Assembly (NCBI GenBank): GCA_963743705.1
Contig: CAVUQS010000011.1
Span: 434,001 to 498,000 of the forward strand
Reading direction: 5' to 3'
Length of the DNA stretch: 64,000 nucleotides
Source: PALSA-243 sp963743705
GTDB lineage: Bacteria > Acidobacteriota > Terriglobia > Bryobacterales > Bryobacteraceae
This document shows positions 28,071 through 38,203 of this stretch, piece by piece. Below the pieces are notes generated by a model that saw only the letters and a list, made by a program, of their open reading frames with translations, was not told the origin of the DNA and did no database searches. A program made the position numbers and the translations under genes. How positions within the stretch are numbered: the first letter of the stretch is position 1; every line of letters starts with the position of its first letter.

Positions 28071-29936
28071 CTACTCCAAAGCGAACGCCACCACCGAATC
28101 GCCCATCTTGCTCTTCATTTTTCCGTGGCCGCCCGCGCAGATGACGATGTATTGTTTGCCGTTCCATTCGTATGTCATCGGTGTGGATTGCGCGCTCGCG
28201 AGCAATTCCACCGACCAGATCTCTTTGCCCGTATCGGCATCGAAGGCGCGCAGGTGCGGATCGAGCGTGGCCGCGGTGAAGATCAGGCCGCCCGCCGTTG
28301 CCATGGGGCCGCCGAAATTGATCGCGCCGACGGGCGCTCCCGCGCCCATGCTGCCCTCGCCCGTTTCCCAGCGCAGTTTGCCGGTGTTGAGATCGAAAGC
28401 CACCAGTGCGCCCCACGGCGGGGCATTGCAGGGAAGGCCGGAAGGCGAGACCAGCCAATCGCGATGCATCGCGTACGGCGTTCCGCGCTGCCGCGCGAAC
28501 TCGCCGCCCCACTTCATTTCGTCCGGATGATCGAGCGCCGCCTGCATATCTTCGCGCGGCATGAGCCGCGCCACCGCCGCCACCCGGTTCGTGTTCGCCA
28601 GCAGGAGGTTGCGCACCGGGTCCCAGGCGGCGCCGCCCCAATTCACGCCGCCGATGTTGCCGGGGAAGGCGATTGTGCCGCCGAAGCTCGGCGGCGTGAA
28701 CAGGCCGTCGTTGCGCAGCGATGCGATCTTATCGGCGCACCACTTTTGCATCTCGGGCGTCGGTCCCCAGGCGCCGGCGGCCGTCAACTTCTGAGGAACC
28801 ATGGGGCTCCACGCCGGAATCGGCTGGCTTGGCGAGGCGTCTTCGCCAGGGATATCGCTTTTTGGAACCGCACGCTCTTCGACATCCATGAGCGGCTTGC
28901 CCGTCTCGCGATCGAGCACGAAGACGTTCCCGATCTTGGTGGTCACCGCTACAGCCGGCCTGCTGCGAAATTCGATGAGCGTGGGTTGGGACGCGACGTC
29001 GTAATCCCACAGATCGTGGTGCGCGATCTGGAAGCCCCACACGAAGGCGCCGGTGGATGCCTTCAGCGCCACTACGGAGTTTGCCCATTTGTTGTCGCCG
29101 GGCCGTGAGCCTCCGTAATAGTCGGGGCTCGCGCTGCCGGTGGGGATGAATACGAGATCGCGCACCGGGTCGGCCGCAAATGTGGACCATGCATTGGCCG
29201 CGCCCGTCCGCACCGTTTGTTTCTCTGCCCACGGAATGGGGTCCCAGGTCCAGCGCAAAGCGCCGGTGCGGGCGTCGTAGGCGCGCACGACGCCGCGCGG
29301 CATATCTACGCCCATATTGTCGGAGATCGACGAACCGGTGATGACGAGATCGCCCACAACCGTCGGCGCGGAGGTCACTTCGTAGGAGCCGCGAAACTCG
29401 GGCCCATAGACGACGCCGCGCGTCAGATCGACTTCGCCATTCTTTCCGAAGCCCGCACAAAGTTTGCCGGTCTTGCCGTCGAGCGCGATCAGGCGTCCTT
29501 CGATGGTGCCCTCGAAGATGCGTAGCGCGCAAGGGGCATTGGATGATGCGGCCGCGTCATGCCATGCAGCCACGCCGCGCGAACTGACCTCGGAATAATC
29601 GTGGGAGCGATCCACCTTCGGATCGAACTTCCATCGTTCCTTGCCGGTCGCCGGGTCGAGCGCGATGACGGCATTAAACGGCGTCGTCAGGTAAAGCGTG
29701 CCATCGATCAAAATCGGCGTCGCTTCGAACGCGGCCTTCCCGTTCAGATCGGTTTGCGGCATGAGCGCGCCGGTGTGATAAGTCCAGACGGCCATCACCT
29801 TCGCGACATTGGCGCGCGTGATTTGTTTCAGCGACGAATAGCGCGTGCCGCCCGCATCGCCGCCGTAAAACGCCCAGGTGTTGTCGGCTGCTTGCGCGCC
29901 GCCGCTGACAATCAAGAGGAAAGCGAGGTATCGCAT
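28071..29936 (-). CDS. Periplasmic PQQ-dependent (quinoprotein) dehydrogenase
   Basis: A 621-residue exported beta-propeller enzyme. A signal peptide (MRYLAFLLIVSGGAQAA) precedes WAFYGGDAGGTRYSSLKQI, the typical start of the PQQ-dehydrogenase propeller. Tryptophan-docking repeats are scattered through it, such as LDPATGKERWKF and FDLNTGKLRWE. It lacks the N-terminal membrane anchor of Gcd, so it is a soluble periplasmic form related to quinoprotein glucose dehydrogenase. The substrate (sugar or alcohol) is not certain. No PQQ synthesis genes lie in the window. It is probably transcribed alone. Confidence 0.82.
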   Translation of the reverse strand: MRYLAFLLIVSGGAQAADNTWAFYGGDAGGTRYSSLKQITRANVAKVMAVWTYHTGALMPQTDLNGKAAFEATPILIDGTLYLTTPFNAVIALDPATGKERWKFDPKVDRSHDYSEVSSRGVAAWHDAAASSNAPCALRIFEGTIEGRLIALDGKTGKLCAGFGKNGEVDLTRGVVYGPEFRGSYEVTSAPTVVGDLVITGSSISDNMGVDMPRGVVRAYDARTGALRWTWDPIPWAEKQTVRTGAANAWSTFAADPVRDLVFIPTGSASPDYYGGSRPGDNKWANSVVALKASTGAFVWGFQIAHHDLWDYDVASQPTLIEFRSRPAVAVTTKIGNVFVLDRETGKPLMDVEERAVPKSDIPGEDASPSQPIPAWSPMVPQKLTAAGAWGPTPEMQKWCADKIASLRNDGLFTPPSFGGTIAFPGNIGGVNWGGAAWDPVRNLLLANTNRVAAVARLMPREDMQAALDHPDEMKWGGEFARQRGTPYAMHRDWLVSPSGLPCNAPPWGALVAFDLNTGKLRWETGEGSMGAGAPVGAINFGGPMATAGGLIFTAATLDPHLRAFDADTGKEIWSVELLASAQSTPMTYEWNGKQYIVICAGGHGKMKSKMGDSVVAFALE

Positions 29937-29991
29937 ACCCGCATTGTGCTCCCATGCGTGGAGCGCGCCAAGGCCAGCGGGACGAACGGGC

Positions 29992-30711
29992 CTAGTCGCG
30001 GGACCAACCGGCCCGGAACCGGCGAGTCCACGTCAATTCGCGTCCGTTTTGTAAGACGATGCGCCGCTCGCCGTGAAACCACGGCTGCATCTCTTTGATG
30101 CGGTCGAGGTTCACCAACTCCGAGCGGCTGATGCGAGCGAACTGTTCCGGGTCGAGCTGACGCGCGAGATGCTCCAGCGTTTCGCGGATCGCGTATTCCT
30201 CGCCGCCCGCGTGCAGGCGCAGGTAATTACGGTCGGCTTCGGCCCAATCGAGGCGTTCCACCGGCAGAAAAATCTCGCGGCCGTTCTTTTCCACCAGAAT
30301 GCGTTTCACAAAGCGCGCGGTTTCCGGTTTGGGCGTGCGCTCGCGCCGCAATGCCACCTGCTCCTTGGCACGCTCCAGAGCGCGCTCGAAACGTTCGGGG
30401 TCGGCGGGTTTCAGCAGGTAATCGAGCGCTTCGGCTTCGAAGGCGCGCAGCGCGTGCCCTTCGTGCGCGGTGAGAAACACGACGTGAAAGTCGCGCGGTT
30501 CGGGGATTGCTTCGAGCACCGCGAAGCCATCCATATCCGGCATCTGGACGTCGAGGAACACCAGGTCAGGGGCGAAGCTGCGAATCGCTTCGATCGCCTC
30601 CGCGCCCGAGCCCGCTTCGCCAATCGCGCCAATTTCGGCATCGCGTTCCAAAAACCGCCGGACCTTGCGGCGCGCGGGCGGCTCATCGTCGGCAATCAAC
30701 GCGCGGATCAT
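29992..30711 (-). CDS. LytTR-family response regulator
   Basis: A 239-residue regulator. A receiver domain (1-120) has the acidic pocket ADDEPP, phospho-acceptor Asp in DLVFLDVQMP and the conserved Lys in LLKPAD. A LytTR DNA-binding domain (about 140-237) carries ILVEKNGREIFLPVERLDW and ARISRSELVNLDRI. It is controlled by the LytS-type kinase whose gene overlaps its start by 4 nt, so the two form a coupled two-component system. The target is unknown. The divergent TonB-like gene is a candidate because the dyad at 31823-31858 lies between them. Confidence 0.92.
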   Translation of the reverse strand: MIRALIADDEPPARRKVRRFLERDAEIGAIGEAGSGAEAIEAIRSFAPDLVFLDVQMPDMDGFAVLEAIPEPRDFHVVFLTAHEGHALRAFEAEALDYLLKPADPERFERALERAKEQVALRRERTPKPETARFVKRILVEKNGREIFLPVERLDWAEADRNYLRLHAGGEEYAIRETLEHLARQLDPEQFARISRSELVNLDRIKEMQPWFHGERRIVLQNGRELTWTRRFRAGWSRD

Positions 30712-31820
30712 GTCTGGTAAGGAAAGGCGACCGTCACCAGCAGCCCGCCATCGGCGCAGTTTTCGAATTCGAGTTTGTGACGCTCGCCGTACAACTGCGT
30801 CAACCGTTCGGCGGTATTCGAAATGCCGGTGCCGCGGCGCATCGCGCCGGCCGGAAGCCCACGGCCGCGGTCACGCACGCGCAACATGGTCGACCCGTTC
30901 TCTCTCGCCGCCGTCACGGTGACGTTGACCGCGTGCGATTCGGGATCGATGCCGTGCCGGATGCAGTTTTCCACCAGCGGTTGCAGCAACAGATGCGGCG
31001 TCAGCGCCTCGCGAACTTCCGGGGCAATGTCGATTTCCACGCGCAGTTTATCCTCGAAGCGCTGCCGCATCACGTCGAGATAGAGTTCGAGCGTCTCGAT
31101 TTCGCGCCCGAGCGGCGCCGTCTGCTCGCCCGCATCGGAAATGGTGCGCCGCAGCAGATCGCTGAGCCGCGAGATCATGGCGTCGGCCATGCGCGGGTCT
31201 TCGTATACGGCGGATGAAATGGAATTCAGAGCATTGAACAGGAAGTGAGGCTGCAATTGTAGGCGCAGGTTTTCCAGCCGCGCTTGCGCCAGTTTGCCCT
31301 CCAGTTGCGCTGCCCGCACGCGGCTATCGAACAGCCAGATGATGCTCACCAAAACCGGATACGCCACGGCGTCGTGAAAGAATTCCATCGGATAGCGGGC
31401 CGTCATGACGCCGTAATCGTAGCCCCCGAGGCCGAAGAGCCGGAAAAGCGGAGGCCGCAGCAGCCACAAAAGAGAGGTATGCACGGCGGAGTAGACCACA
31501 AGCCCGCCCAGGTGCAGCGGCACGCGCGTCCTCCAATTCGAGCGATTGATGGGATACCGGCGCGCAAACCGAGCCACTAAGGGGAATAACAGCGCGGCCA
31601 TCCACGCGCCGGTGAAGAGTTCGTTGATCAGCGGATCGAACGGCGAGACTTGCTCGCGATTCGAGACGTGCTCCAGATACCGGTATCCGAAAAACAGCAG
31701 ACCAATGGCGGTGAAATAGCCGAAGACGATCAATCCCGCTCGGATGCGCCGGGTCACACAGACAGTATAGATCGCGGGTAACACTGTGACCCGGCGGCCC
31801 AATTGACAGAGCCGGTCCAT
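30708..31820 (-). CDS. LytS-type sensor histidine kinase
   Basis: A 370-residue membrane kinase. About four hydrophobic helices fall within residues 25-165. The His_kinase domain follows with HFLFNALNSISS (phospho-acceptor His), then the ATPase region with LLQPLVENCIRHGI and RDRGRGLPAG, and GTGISNTAERL. It probably senses a membrane or envelope signal. The ATG at 31820 lies 3 bp from the dyad operator. A GTG at 31757 (VTRRIRAG) is a credible alternative start, which would leave the dyad in the promoter region. Confidence 0.88.
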   Translation of the reverse strand: MDRLCQLGRRVTVLPAIYTVCVTRRIRAGLIVFGYFTAIGLLFFGYRYLEHVSNREQVSPFDPLINELFTGAWMAALLFPLVARFARRYPINRSNWRTRVPLHLGGLVVYSAVHTSLLWLLRPPLFRLFGLGGYDYGVMTARYPMEFFHDAVAYPVLVSIIWLFDSRVRAAQLEGKLAQARLENLRLQLQPHFLFNALNSISSAVYEDPRMADAMISRLSDLLRRTISDAGEQTAPLGREIETLELYLDVMRQRFEDKLRVEIDIAPEVREALTPHLLLQPLVENCIRHGIDPESHAVNVTVTAARENGSTMLRVRDRGRGLPAGAMRRGTGISNTAERLTQLYGERHKLEFENCADGGLLVTVAFPYQT

Positions 31821-31832
31821 CGATGCTAATTT
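31803..31832 (+). promoter_or_regulatory. Possible promoter of the TonB-like gene
   Basis: TTGACA (31803-31808) and TAATTT (31827-31832) are 18 bp apart, placing the transcript start within the 36-bp dyad. A repressor bound to the dyad would cover the -10 element. The downstream ATG has GGTGA about 6 nt before it. Confidence 0.4.
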
Positions 31833-31858
31833 TTTAGCAGATGCTAAAAAACTAGCAT
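31823..31858. promoter_or_regulatory. 36-bp near-perfect dyad of four TGCTA/TAGCA half-sites
   Basis: Half-sites begin at 31824, 31835, 31842 and 31853, alternating TGCTA and TAGCA. They are spaced 11, 7 and 11 bp start to start. The central TTAGCA-GA-TGCTAA is a perfect palindrome and the whole 36 bp has only two mismatched symmetric pairs. It fills the gap between the kinase gene (left) and the TonB-like gene (right), as expected for the operator of a dimeric winged-helix or similar repressor controlling one or both genes. Confidence 0.65.
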
Positions 31859-31871
31859 AGTACGGTGACCT

Positions 31872-32804
31872 ATGTCAGACGACCATCTCTCCCGTCTCCT
31901 GGTTTCGCAAGACCCGGAACCGTTCTACCGATCGCTCATTCGCAATTTCCGCGAACTGATCCATCCGCCGCAACTGCCGCCGCTCGAAGTGACGTCGCAG
32001 CCGGTGGTGGTTAAGGAAATCTGGGGCCTCTACGGCCGCCAGAAGAAATCGTTCATGCTCTCGACCGGCGTCCAACTCGCCGCGGTGGCGCTGCTCTTCA
32101 CGATTCTTTCTTCCAAGACCGTGCAGCAGAAGATCCAGCAGGTGATCCCGTTGATTCTGCCGGAGGATGTCAGCATCCCGAAGCCCTTGGCTAAAGCGGG
32201 CGGCGGAGGCGGCGGCGACCGTTCCCCGCTTCCGGCCAGCAAAGGCCGGCTGCCGAAAATCGCGCCGCGCCAGTTTGTGCCGCCAACGGCGGTGATTAAC
32301 AATCCGCAGCCCAAGCTCATCATGGACGCCTCGATTCTCGCGCCCGACGCCAATGTTCCGCCAATCAATCTGCCGAACTACGGCGACCCGCTCGGCAAGC
32401 TTGGCCCGGCCTCCAACGGCACGGGTTCGGGCGGCGGCATTGGCTCTGGCAAAGGCGGCGGCGTGGGTTCCGGAACGGGCGGCGGCGCGGGACCCGGCGA
32501 TGGCGGCGGCATCGTCTACACCCCCGGCAAAGGCGGCGCCACCAAGGCGACAGTGATTCACCAGGAGGACCCCGAGTTTTCCGACGAGGCCCGCAAGGCG
32601 CGCTTTTCGGGCGAGGTGATCGTGGCCATTGAAGTCGACCCGACCGGCAAGGTGATCAATCCACGCCTGGTCAAAAGCATTGGGATGGGCCTCGACGAGA
32701 AGGCTCTGCAAGCCGCGCTCAAATGGACCTTCCACCCGGGCACGCTGAACGGCAAGCCGGTGACCACCCGCGCGACCATCTCCATGACGTTTCATCTGCT
32801 CTAA
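31872..32804 (+). CDS. TonB-like energy-transducer protein
   Basis: A 310-residue protein with one membrane helix (about 58-75, LSTGVQLAAVALLFTILSS). A Pro/Gly-rich periplasmic spacer follows at about 95-225, with runs of GSGGGIGSGKGG-type repeats. It ends in a TonB C-terminal domain (FSDEARKARFSGEVIVAIEV, ALKWTFHPGTLNGKPV). It would pass proton-motive energy to outer-membrane receptors or, in Acidobacteriota, serve in envelope signalling. The N-terminal cytoplasmic segment of about 55 residues is longer than in classical TonB. It overlaps the following TPR gene (TAATG), so the two are co-translated. Confidence 0.85.
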   Translation: MSDDHLSRLLVSQDPEPFYRSLIRNFRELIHPPQLPPLEVTSQPVVVKEIWGLYGRQKKSFMLSTGVQLAAVALLFTILSSKTVQQKIQQVIPLILPEDVSIPKPLAKAGGGGGGDRSPLPASKGRLPKIAPRQFVPPTAVINNPQPKLIMDASILAPDANVPPINLPNYGDPLGKLGPASNGTGSGGGIGSGKGGGVGSGTGGGAGPGDGGGIVYTPGKGGATKATVIHQEDPEFSDEARKARFSGEVIVAIEVDPTGKVINPRLVKSIGMGLDEKALQAALKWTFHPGTLNGKPVTTRATISMTFHLL

Positions 32805-33967
32805 TGTTGGGTGTGATTCGGAGCGCTCTTCCGCTGCTGCTTGCCGCGCTTGCCGCAGCGCAGACGGATGACCCCGCGCTGCTCCGCCAGCGCGCTGGCG
32901 CCCTTGCGGGACAGGGTAAATACGAGCAAGCCGCCATGTTGCTCAACCTGGCGATTGCATCGCTCGAAAAAACCGCTGGCCCGGAAGACATCGGCCTCAC
33001 CGCGCCGCTCGGTGAATTGGGCGCGATCTATCGCGCGCAGAATCGCCTGGCTGATGCCCAGCAGATCTATGAGCGCTCATTCGCCATCCGCCTGAAGGCC
33101 GAAGGTAAAGATGCGATCGGCCTGATCCCGGATGAAAAGGCGCTCGCCGGAATCTACGCCGTCACCGGAAAAAACACCGAGGCAGAGCTCGCGTACTTGC
33201 GCGTGATCGCGATTCGCGAAAAGGCCAAAGGCCGCGACGATATCGATCTGGCCGGCGATTGCACCGACCTCGCTCATTTCTACATCGCGCACAAACGTTT
33301 CAACGTCGCCGAGCCGAATCTACTGCGCGCCGCCGCCATCGCCGAGAAGAATTTCGGCCCGGTCTCGCACGCGTTGATTCCGCCGCTCGACGCGCTAGTG
33401 GGCATCTACATGAAGCTCTCGCGCGTCGCCGACGCCGAAGCGCCGTTGCGCCGCGAAATCGCTGTCGAGGAGACCAGTTACGGCCCCGCGCACGAAAACG
33501 TCGCCACCTATCTCGACCGTCTGGCGATGGTCTACTTCATCGAGAAGCGCTACGCCGATGCCCAGCCTCTTTACGAGCGCTCGCTTCCCATTTGGGACGC
33601 CACGCTCGATCCGGACGACCCGCAACTCGCCGCGTCGCTCGATAATCTCGCTGTGGTCTACGCCGCCGAGGAACAATTCGCCAAGGCCGAGCCGCTCTAT
33701 CGCCGCGCGCTTGCGATCCGCGAGAAAGGCGACGTGAACTCGATGAATAACCTGGCGCTCACGCTCGAAGCGCAGGATAATTACGCCGCCGCCGAAAAGC
33801 TGTATCAACGCGCGGTGACGATTGCCGAACGCATTCCCAACCTGCCCGGCAAAACCAATGTGGGCGAAGCCGTGGTGCTCAAGAAAACGCTGGGCAATTA
33901 CGCGATCATGTTGCGCAAGCTCAAGCGCGATGCCGAAGCCGTGAAGCTCGAAGCGCGGGCGAAGTAG
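32804..33967 (+). CDS. Secreted TPR-repeat protein (kinesin-light-chain-like)
   Basis: A 387-residue exported protein. A signal peptide (LPLLLAALAAAQT) is followed by eight or so TPR units of the TPR_12 type, for example AEPLYRRALAIREKG and AQPLYERSLPIWDATLD. No enzyme motif is seen, so a scaffold or protein-binding role in the periplasm is likely, perhaps for the TonB-like product encoded just upstream. The ATG at 32804 is within the TAATG overlap; the longer in-frame extension runs inside the TonB-like gene. Its stop codon abuts that of the M20 gene with no gap. Confidence 0.8.
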   Translation: MLGVIRSALPLLLAALAAAQTDDPALLRQRAGALAGQGKYEQAAMLLNLAIASLEKTAGPEDIGLTAPLGELGAIYRAQNRLADAQQIYERSFAIRLKAEGKDAIGLIPDEKALAGIYAVTGKNTEAELAYLRVIAIREKAKGRDDIDLAGDCTDLAHFYIAHKRFNVAEPNLLRAAAIAEKNFGPVSHALIPPLDALVGIYMKLSRVADAEAPLRREIAVEETSYGPAHENVATYLDRLAMVYFIEKRYADAQPLYERSLPIWDATLDPDDPQLAASLDNLAVVYAAEEQFAKAEPLYRRALAIREKGDVNSMNNLALTLEAQDNYAAAEKLYQRAVTIAERIPNLPGKTNVGEAVVLKKTLGNYAIMLRKLKRDAEAVKLEARAK

Positions 33968-35449
33968 CTACATTTCGAGCATCGCGGCCAGCGACACGAT
34001 GCCGCTCCAAAGATTCCCCAGGCGCAAGTTTTCGTTGTCGCCGTGCTGGTTGTTGTCGAAATTCACGATCGGGACGCCGACGGCCGGGACGTTCAACTCG
34101 CGGATAAACGGCGCGATTGGCACGGTGCCGCCCATGGTCCGGATCAACACCGACGGCGCGCCCCACATGCGTTCCAGCGCCCGCGTCACGGCGATCGCCT
34201 GGGCCGATTCGGGCTCGGTGCGAAACGCCTCGGTGGCTGCTTCGCTCGCGTGCAGCCGCGCCAGTTTGGGATACCGGGCGCGCTCCGCGTCCGTGGGCTC
34301 GCCGCTCGTGACGTGGTAGCCCTGCTTTTCGATGTGCGTCCGCACCAGCTCCGCCATGCGCGCCGACGGCGTCTCTTTCACCAGCCGGATATCAATGGCC
34401 GCGGTGGCGTCCGGCGGAATGATGGTGCGGTCATCATAGCCGCTGTGCATGCCGCGAACGTTGAGGCTGGGATATTGGATCGCCTCCTGCAAGCTCTCGC
34501 CCACGGCGTCGGGTTTCGCCACGCCGAAAAGCTTCAGCAGCGCCGGTTCATCGTCAGGCACGGATTTCAGGATTTTCCGCTGGGCCGCCGTGAGCGGCGG
34601 AACGTCGCTATAAAATCCGGCGATGGTGGTGCGCCCCTGTTCATCCTTCATCGACGCCAAGAGCTGCGCCAGACGAATCGCCGGGTTCGGAATCCAGTTG
34701 CCGTAATGTCCGCTGTGCAGCGCCATCTTCGGGCCGAATACGGTGAGATCTAGCGTCACGATGCCGCGCGCTCCGAAGCTGAGCGTGGGCCGGCCGCTGG
34801 CGTGCACCGGCCCATCGAGAATCAGCAGCAGCGAGGCGCGCAGCTTGTCGCGATAGCGCGCGATGGCAGCCGGCAGACTCGGCGAGCTCATTTCCTCTTC
34901 GCCGTCGATCACCACGTGAATATTGCTCGCCAAGCGATCTCCTACGGCGTCGAGCGCCGCACAAAACGCAACGATCGGGGCTTTGTCGTCCGACGCCGAG
35001 CGTGCATAGAGCCGCCAGTTGTAGGGAAACTCCGCACTTCCGGCGAAGTTGGGAATCGTGCGCGCGCCCTCTTCCATGCGGCCATCGCGCATCAGGGGCG
35101 TGAACGGGCTTTCCTGCTTCCACTTTGCTGGATCGACCGGTTGCCCGTCGTAGTGGATATAAAACAGGATCGTCTTCGCCGCGCCCGGCTTGTTCTTTTC
35201 GCCATACACCAGCGGATTACCGGCGGTCTCGAGCAACTCGGTCTTCATGCCGCGCCGTTCCAACATGCCGCGGGTGAACTCGGCGTTGCGGCGGATGTTG
35301 GCGCGGTCCGTCCCCACGTTGGGGATCGAGAGCAGCTCGACGAACTCCGCCATGATCTGGCGCTGATGGCTGGTTGTGAAGCGCTCGATCGCAGCGCGAT
35401 CCTGCGCACAGGCTAGCGCTGCCGTCAGGAGGAAGAGACCGATCCGCAT
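33968..35449 (-). CDS. Secreted M20-family metallopeptidase (dipeptidase-like)
   Basis: A 493-residue exported zinc peptidase. After a signal peptide (MRIGLFLLTAALACA) the M20 motifs appear: FYIHYDGQPVD (His-x-Asp ligand pair), ARSASDDKAP (bridging Asp), DGEEEMSSP (catalytic Glu pair), and MHSGYDDRTIIPPDATAAID in the lid domain. GDNENLRLGN near the end supplies the terminal acidic region. It probably hydrolyses dipeptides or acylated amino acids. The gene diverges from the fumarase gene across 54 bp and meets the TPR gene stop codon to stop codon. Confidence 0.88.
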   Translation of the reverse strand: MRIGLFLLTAALACAQDRAAIERFTTSHQRQIMAEFVELLSIPNVGTDRANIRRNAEFTRGMLERRGMKTELLETAGNPLVYGEKNKPGAAKTILFYIHYDGQPVDPAKWKQESPFTPLMRDGRMEEGARTIPNFAGSAEFPYNWRLYARSASDDKAPIVAFCAALDAVGDRLASNIHVVIDGEEEMSSPSLPAAIARYRDKLRASLLLILDGPVHASGRPTLSFGARGIVTLDLTVFGPKMALHSGHYGNWIPNPAIRLAQLLASMKDEQGRTTIAGFYSDVPPLTAAQRKILKSVPDDEPALLKLFGVAKPDAVGESLQEAIQYPSLNVRGMHSGYDDRTIIPPDATAAIDIRLVKETPSARMAELVRTHIEKQGYHVTSGEPTDAERARYPKLARLHASEAATEAFRTEPESAQAIAVTRALERMWGAPSVLIRTMGGTVPIAPFIRELNVPAVGVPIVNFDNNQHGDNENLRLGNLWSGIVSLAAMLEM

Positions 35450-35503
35450 AGGGCTACGATACAGCGGTTCGTCTTCGCATTGTTATTTGGCGGGCGAAGT
35501 ACA

Positions 35504-37042
<1,539 letters not shown>

Positions 37043-37050
37043 GTTTCTTC

Positions 37051-37118
37051 GACGCAGAGACGCTGAGACGCAGAGAAATCTAGTTTGCGTTTTCTCTGCG
37101 TCTCAGCGCCTCTGCGTC
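37051..37118. repeat. Large inverted repeat of the GACGCAGAGACGCTGAG family
   Basis: Arms at 37051-37078 and 37091-37118 match at 27 of 28 positions as reverse complements, around a 12-base loop. The sequence family is the same as the ends of the element at 18840-19021. It is a minimal copy with no internal gene. It lies between the converging fumarase and oxidoreductase genes, and its right arm supplies the last codons and stop of the oxidoreductase. Confidence 0.85.
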
Positions 37119-38203
37119 GATATCAAAGCCCCGCCACGCGCCAGTGACTCCCGCCCGGCTTCGATCACTGCATCGTTGAACCCACTATTCGCGGCTGTTG
37201 CCAGCAAGGGTGACTCGCGGGCGATCATTTGCTCGATGGAACGGTAGCCGTAGCCCACGGGCGCGAGGCCGGGGCCGGTCCATTCGACGTATTGGAAGTA
37301 ATCCGGGCTCGGCTCGGCATACCCGGGCGGTTCGGTGTACGAATACTTCAAGCCGCGATATTGATCGGAATGCGCGATGAGGCCGCCATCCTCGCCGCCC
37401 TGGCAATACATGGTGAGACCTTGCGTATTCGGTCCTGGCGCGGCATCGGGATAACCCAACGCGTTCTGCACGTTCAAGCAGGCGCCGTTGTCCCAGATTA
37501 CGCGCGCGTCGGTCCATAGATAGCCTTCGGCGCCATTGGGAAATCGGTCGCGAATGCCGTATACGCTCACGGCTACCGGTAGTAAGCCGGTGATGAAGTG
37601 GACTAAGTCGACATAGTGGCAGCCGATGTAAGTGAATGCATCAGAATACTCGGTGGTCATCCAATTCTGGAAGTTAGAGCGGCGGTAATGCCACTTTTCG
37701 AGCAGACACGCGGCTCCGAGGCGGAACGCGCCGAAGCGGCCTTCGCGGTATGCGCGCCGCGCCATGAGGCTGCGATCGTCGAAGCGCTTGTGATAGTCGA
37801 TAGTCACCGTCAGCCCGCGCCGTTCCGCCTCGGCGGCGATTTCGGCACCTTGCCGCGCTTCGAGGACGAGAGGCTTCACCGTGCAGACATGCTGATCGCA
37901 GGCCAGGGCCTGCAGGATGAACTCGTGATGCAACTGATCGGGCACAGCCACGAACACGACCTGCCCCGGCGCGGCTTCGTTCACGGCGTCCGCGTACGGC
38001 TTCAGCAGGCCGCGAAAGTTCTGGCCGGGAAAGGCGCGCTGCATTGCGGGCGCATCGCCTAGCGCCGCCAGCGTCTCTTCGCGACGCGCGCAAATCGAAA
38101 TCGCGCCCACGCGCCCCAAGCGTTGTAAGTGATAAAGCGAAGGCAGAATCTGATCGTGGACGATCATGCCGCCGCCCACAATCAATACCTCCGGCGCGTT
38201 CAC
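37103..38203 (-). CDS. Gfo/Idh/MocA-family oxidoreductase
   Basis: A 366-residue NAD(P)-dependent sugar or inositol-type oxidoreductase. The N-terminal Rossmann fold carries VLIVGGGMIVHDQILPSL. The usual EKP motif appears as TVKPL, keeping the catalytic Lys, followed by TIDYHKRFDD. The C-terminal domain includes YIGCHYVDLVHFITG with the conserved His. The substrate is unknown. It starts with GTG overlapping the aminotransferase stop as GTGA, so the pair probably acts in one pathway. The final residues (STQRR) and the stop codon are encoded by the inverted repeat, implying that insertion replaced the original C-terminus. Confidence 0.88.
   Translation of the reverse strand: MNAPEVLIVGGGMIVHDQILPSLYHLQRLGRVGAISICARREETLAALGDAPAMQRAFPGQNFRGLLKPYADAVNEAAPGQVVFVAVPDQLHHEFILQALACDQHVCTVKPLVLEARQGAEIAAEAERRGLTVTIDYHKRFDDRSLMARRAYREGRFGAFRLGAACLLEKWHYRRSNFQNWMTTEYSDAFTYIGCHYVDLVHFITGLLPVAVSVYGIRDRFPNGAEGYLWTDARVIWDNGACLNVQNALGYPDAAPGPNTQGLTMYCQGGEDGGLIAHSDQYRGLKYSYTEPPGYAEPSPDYFQYVEWTGPGLAPVGYGYRSIEQMIARESPLLATAANSGFNDAVIEAGRESLARGGALISTQRR

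Noticed and set aside
27546..29108. A 520-codon plus-strand frame opposite Dps and the PQQ dehydrogenase
   Set aside because: It crosses two recognised genes and has no domain or start signal.
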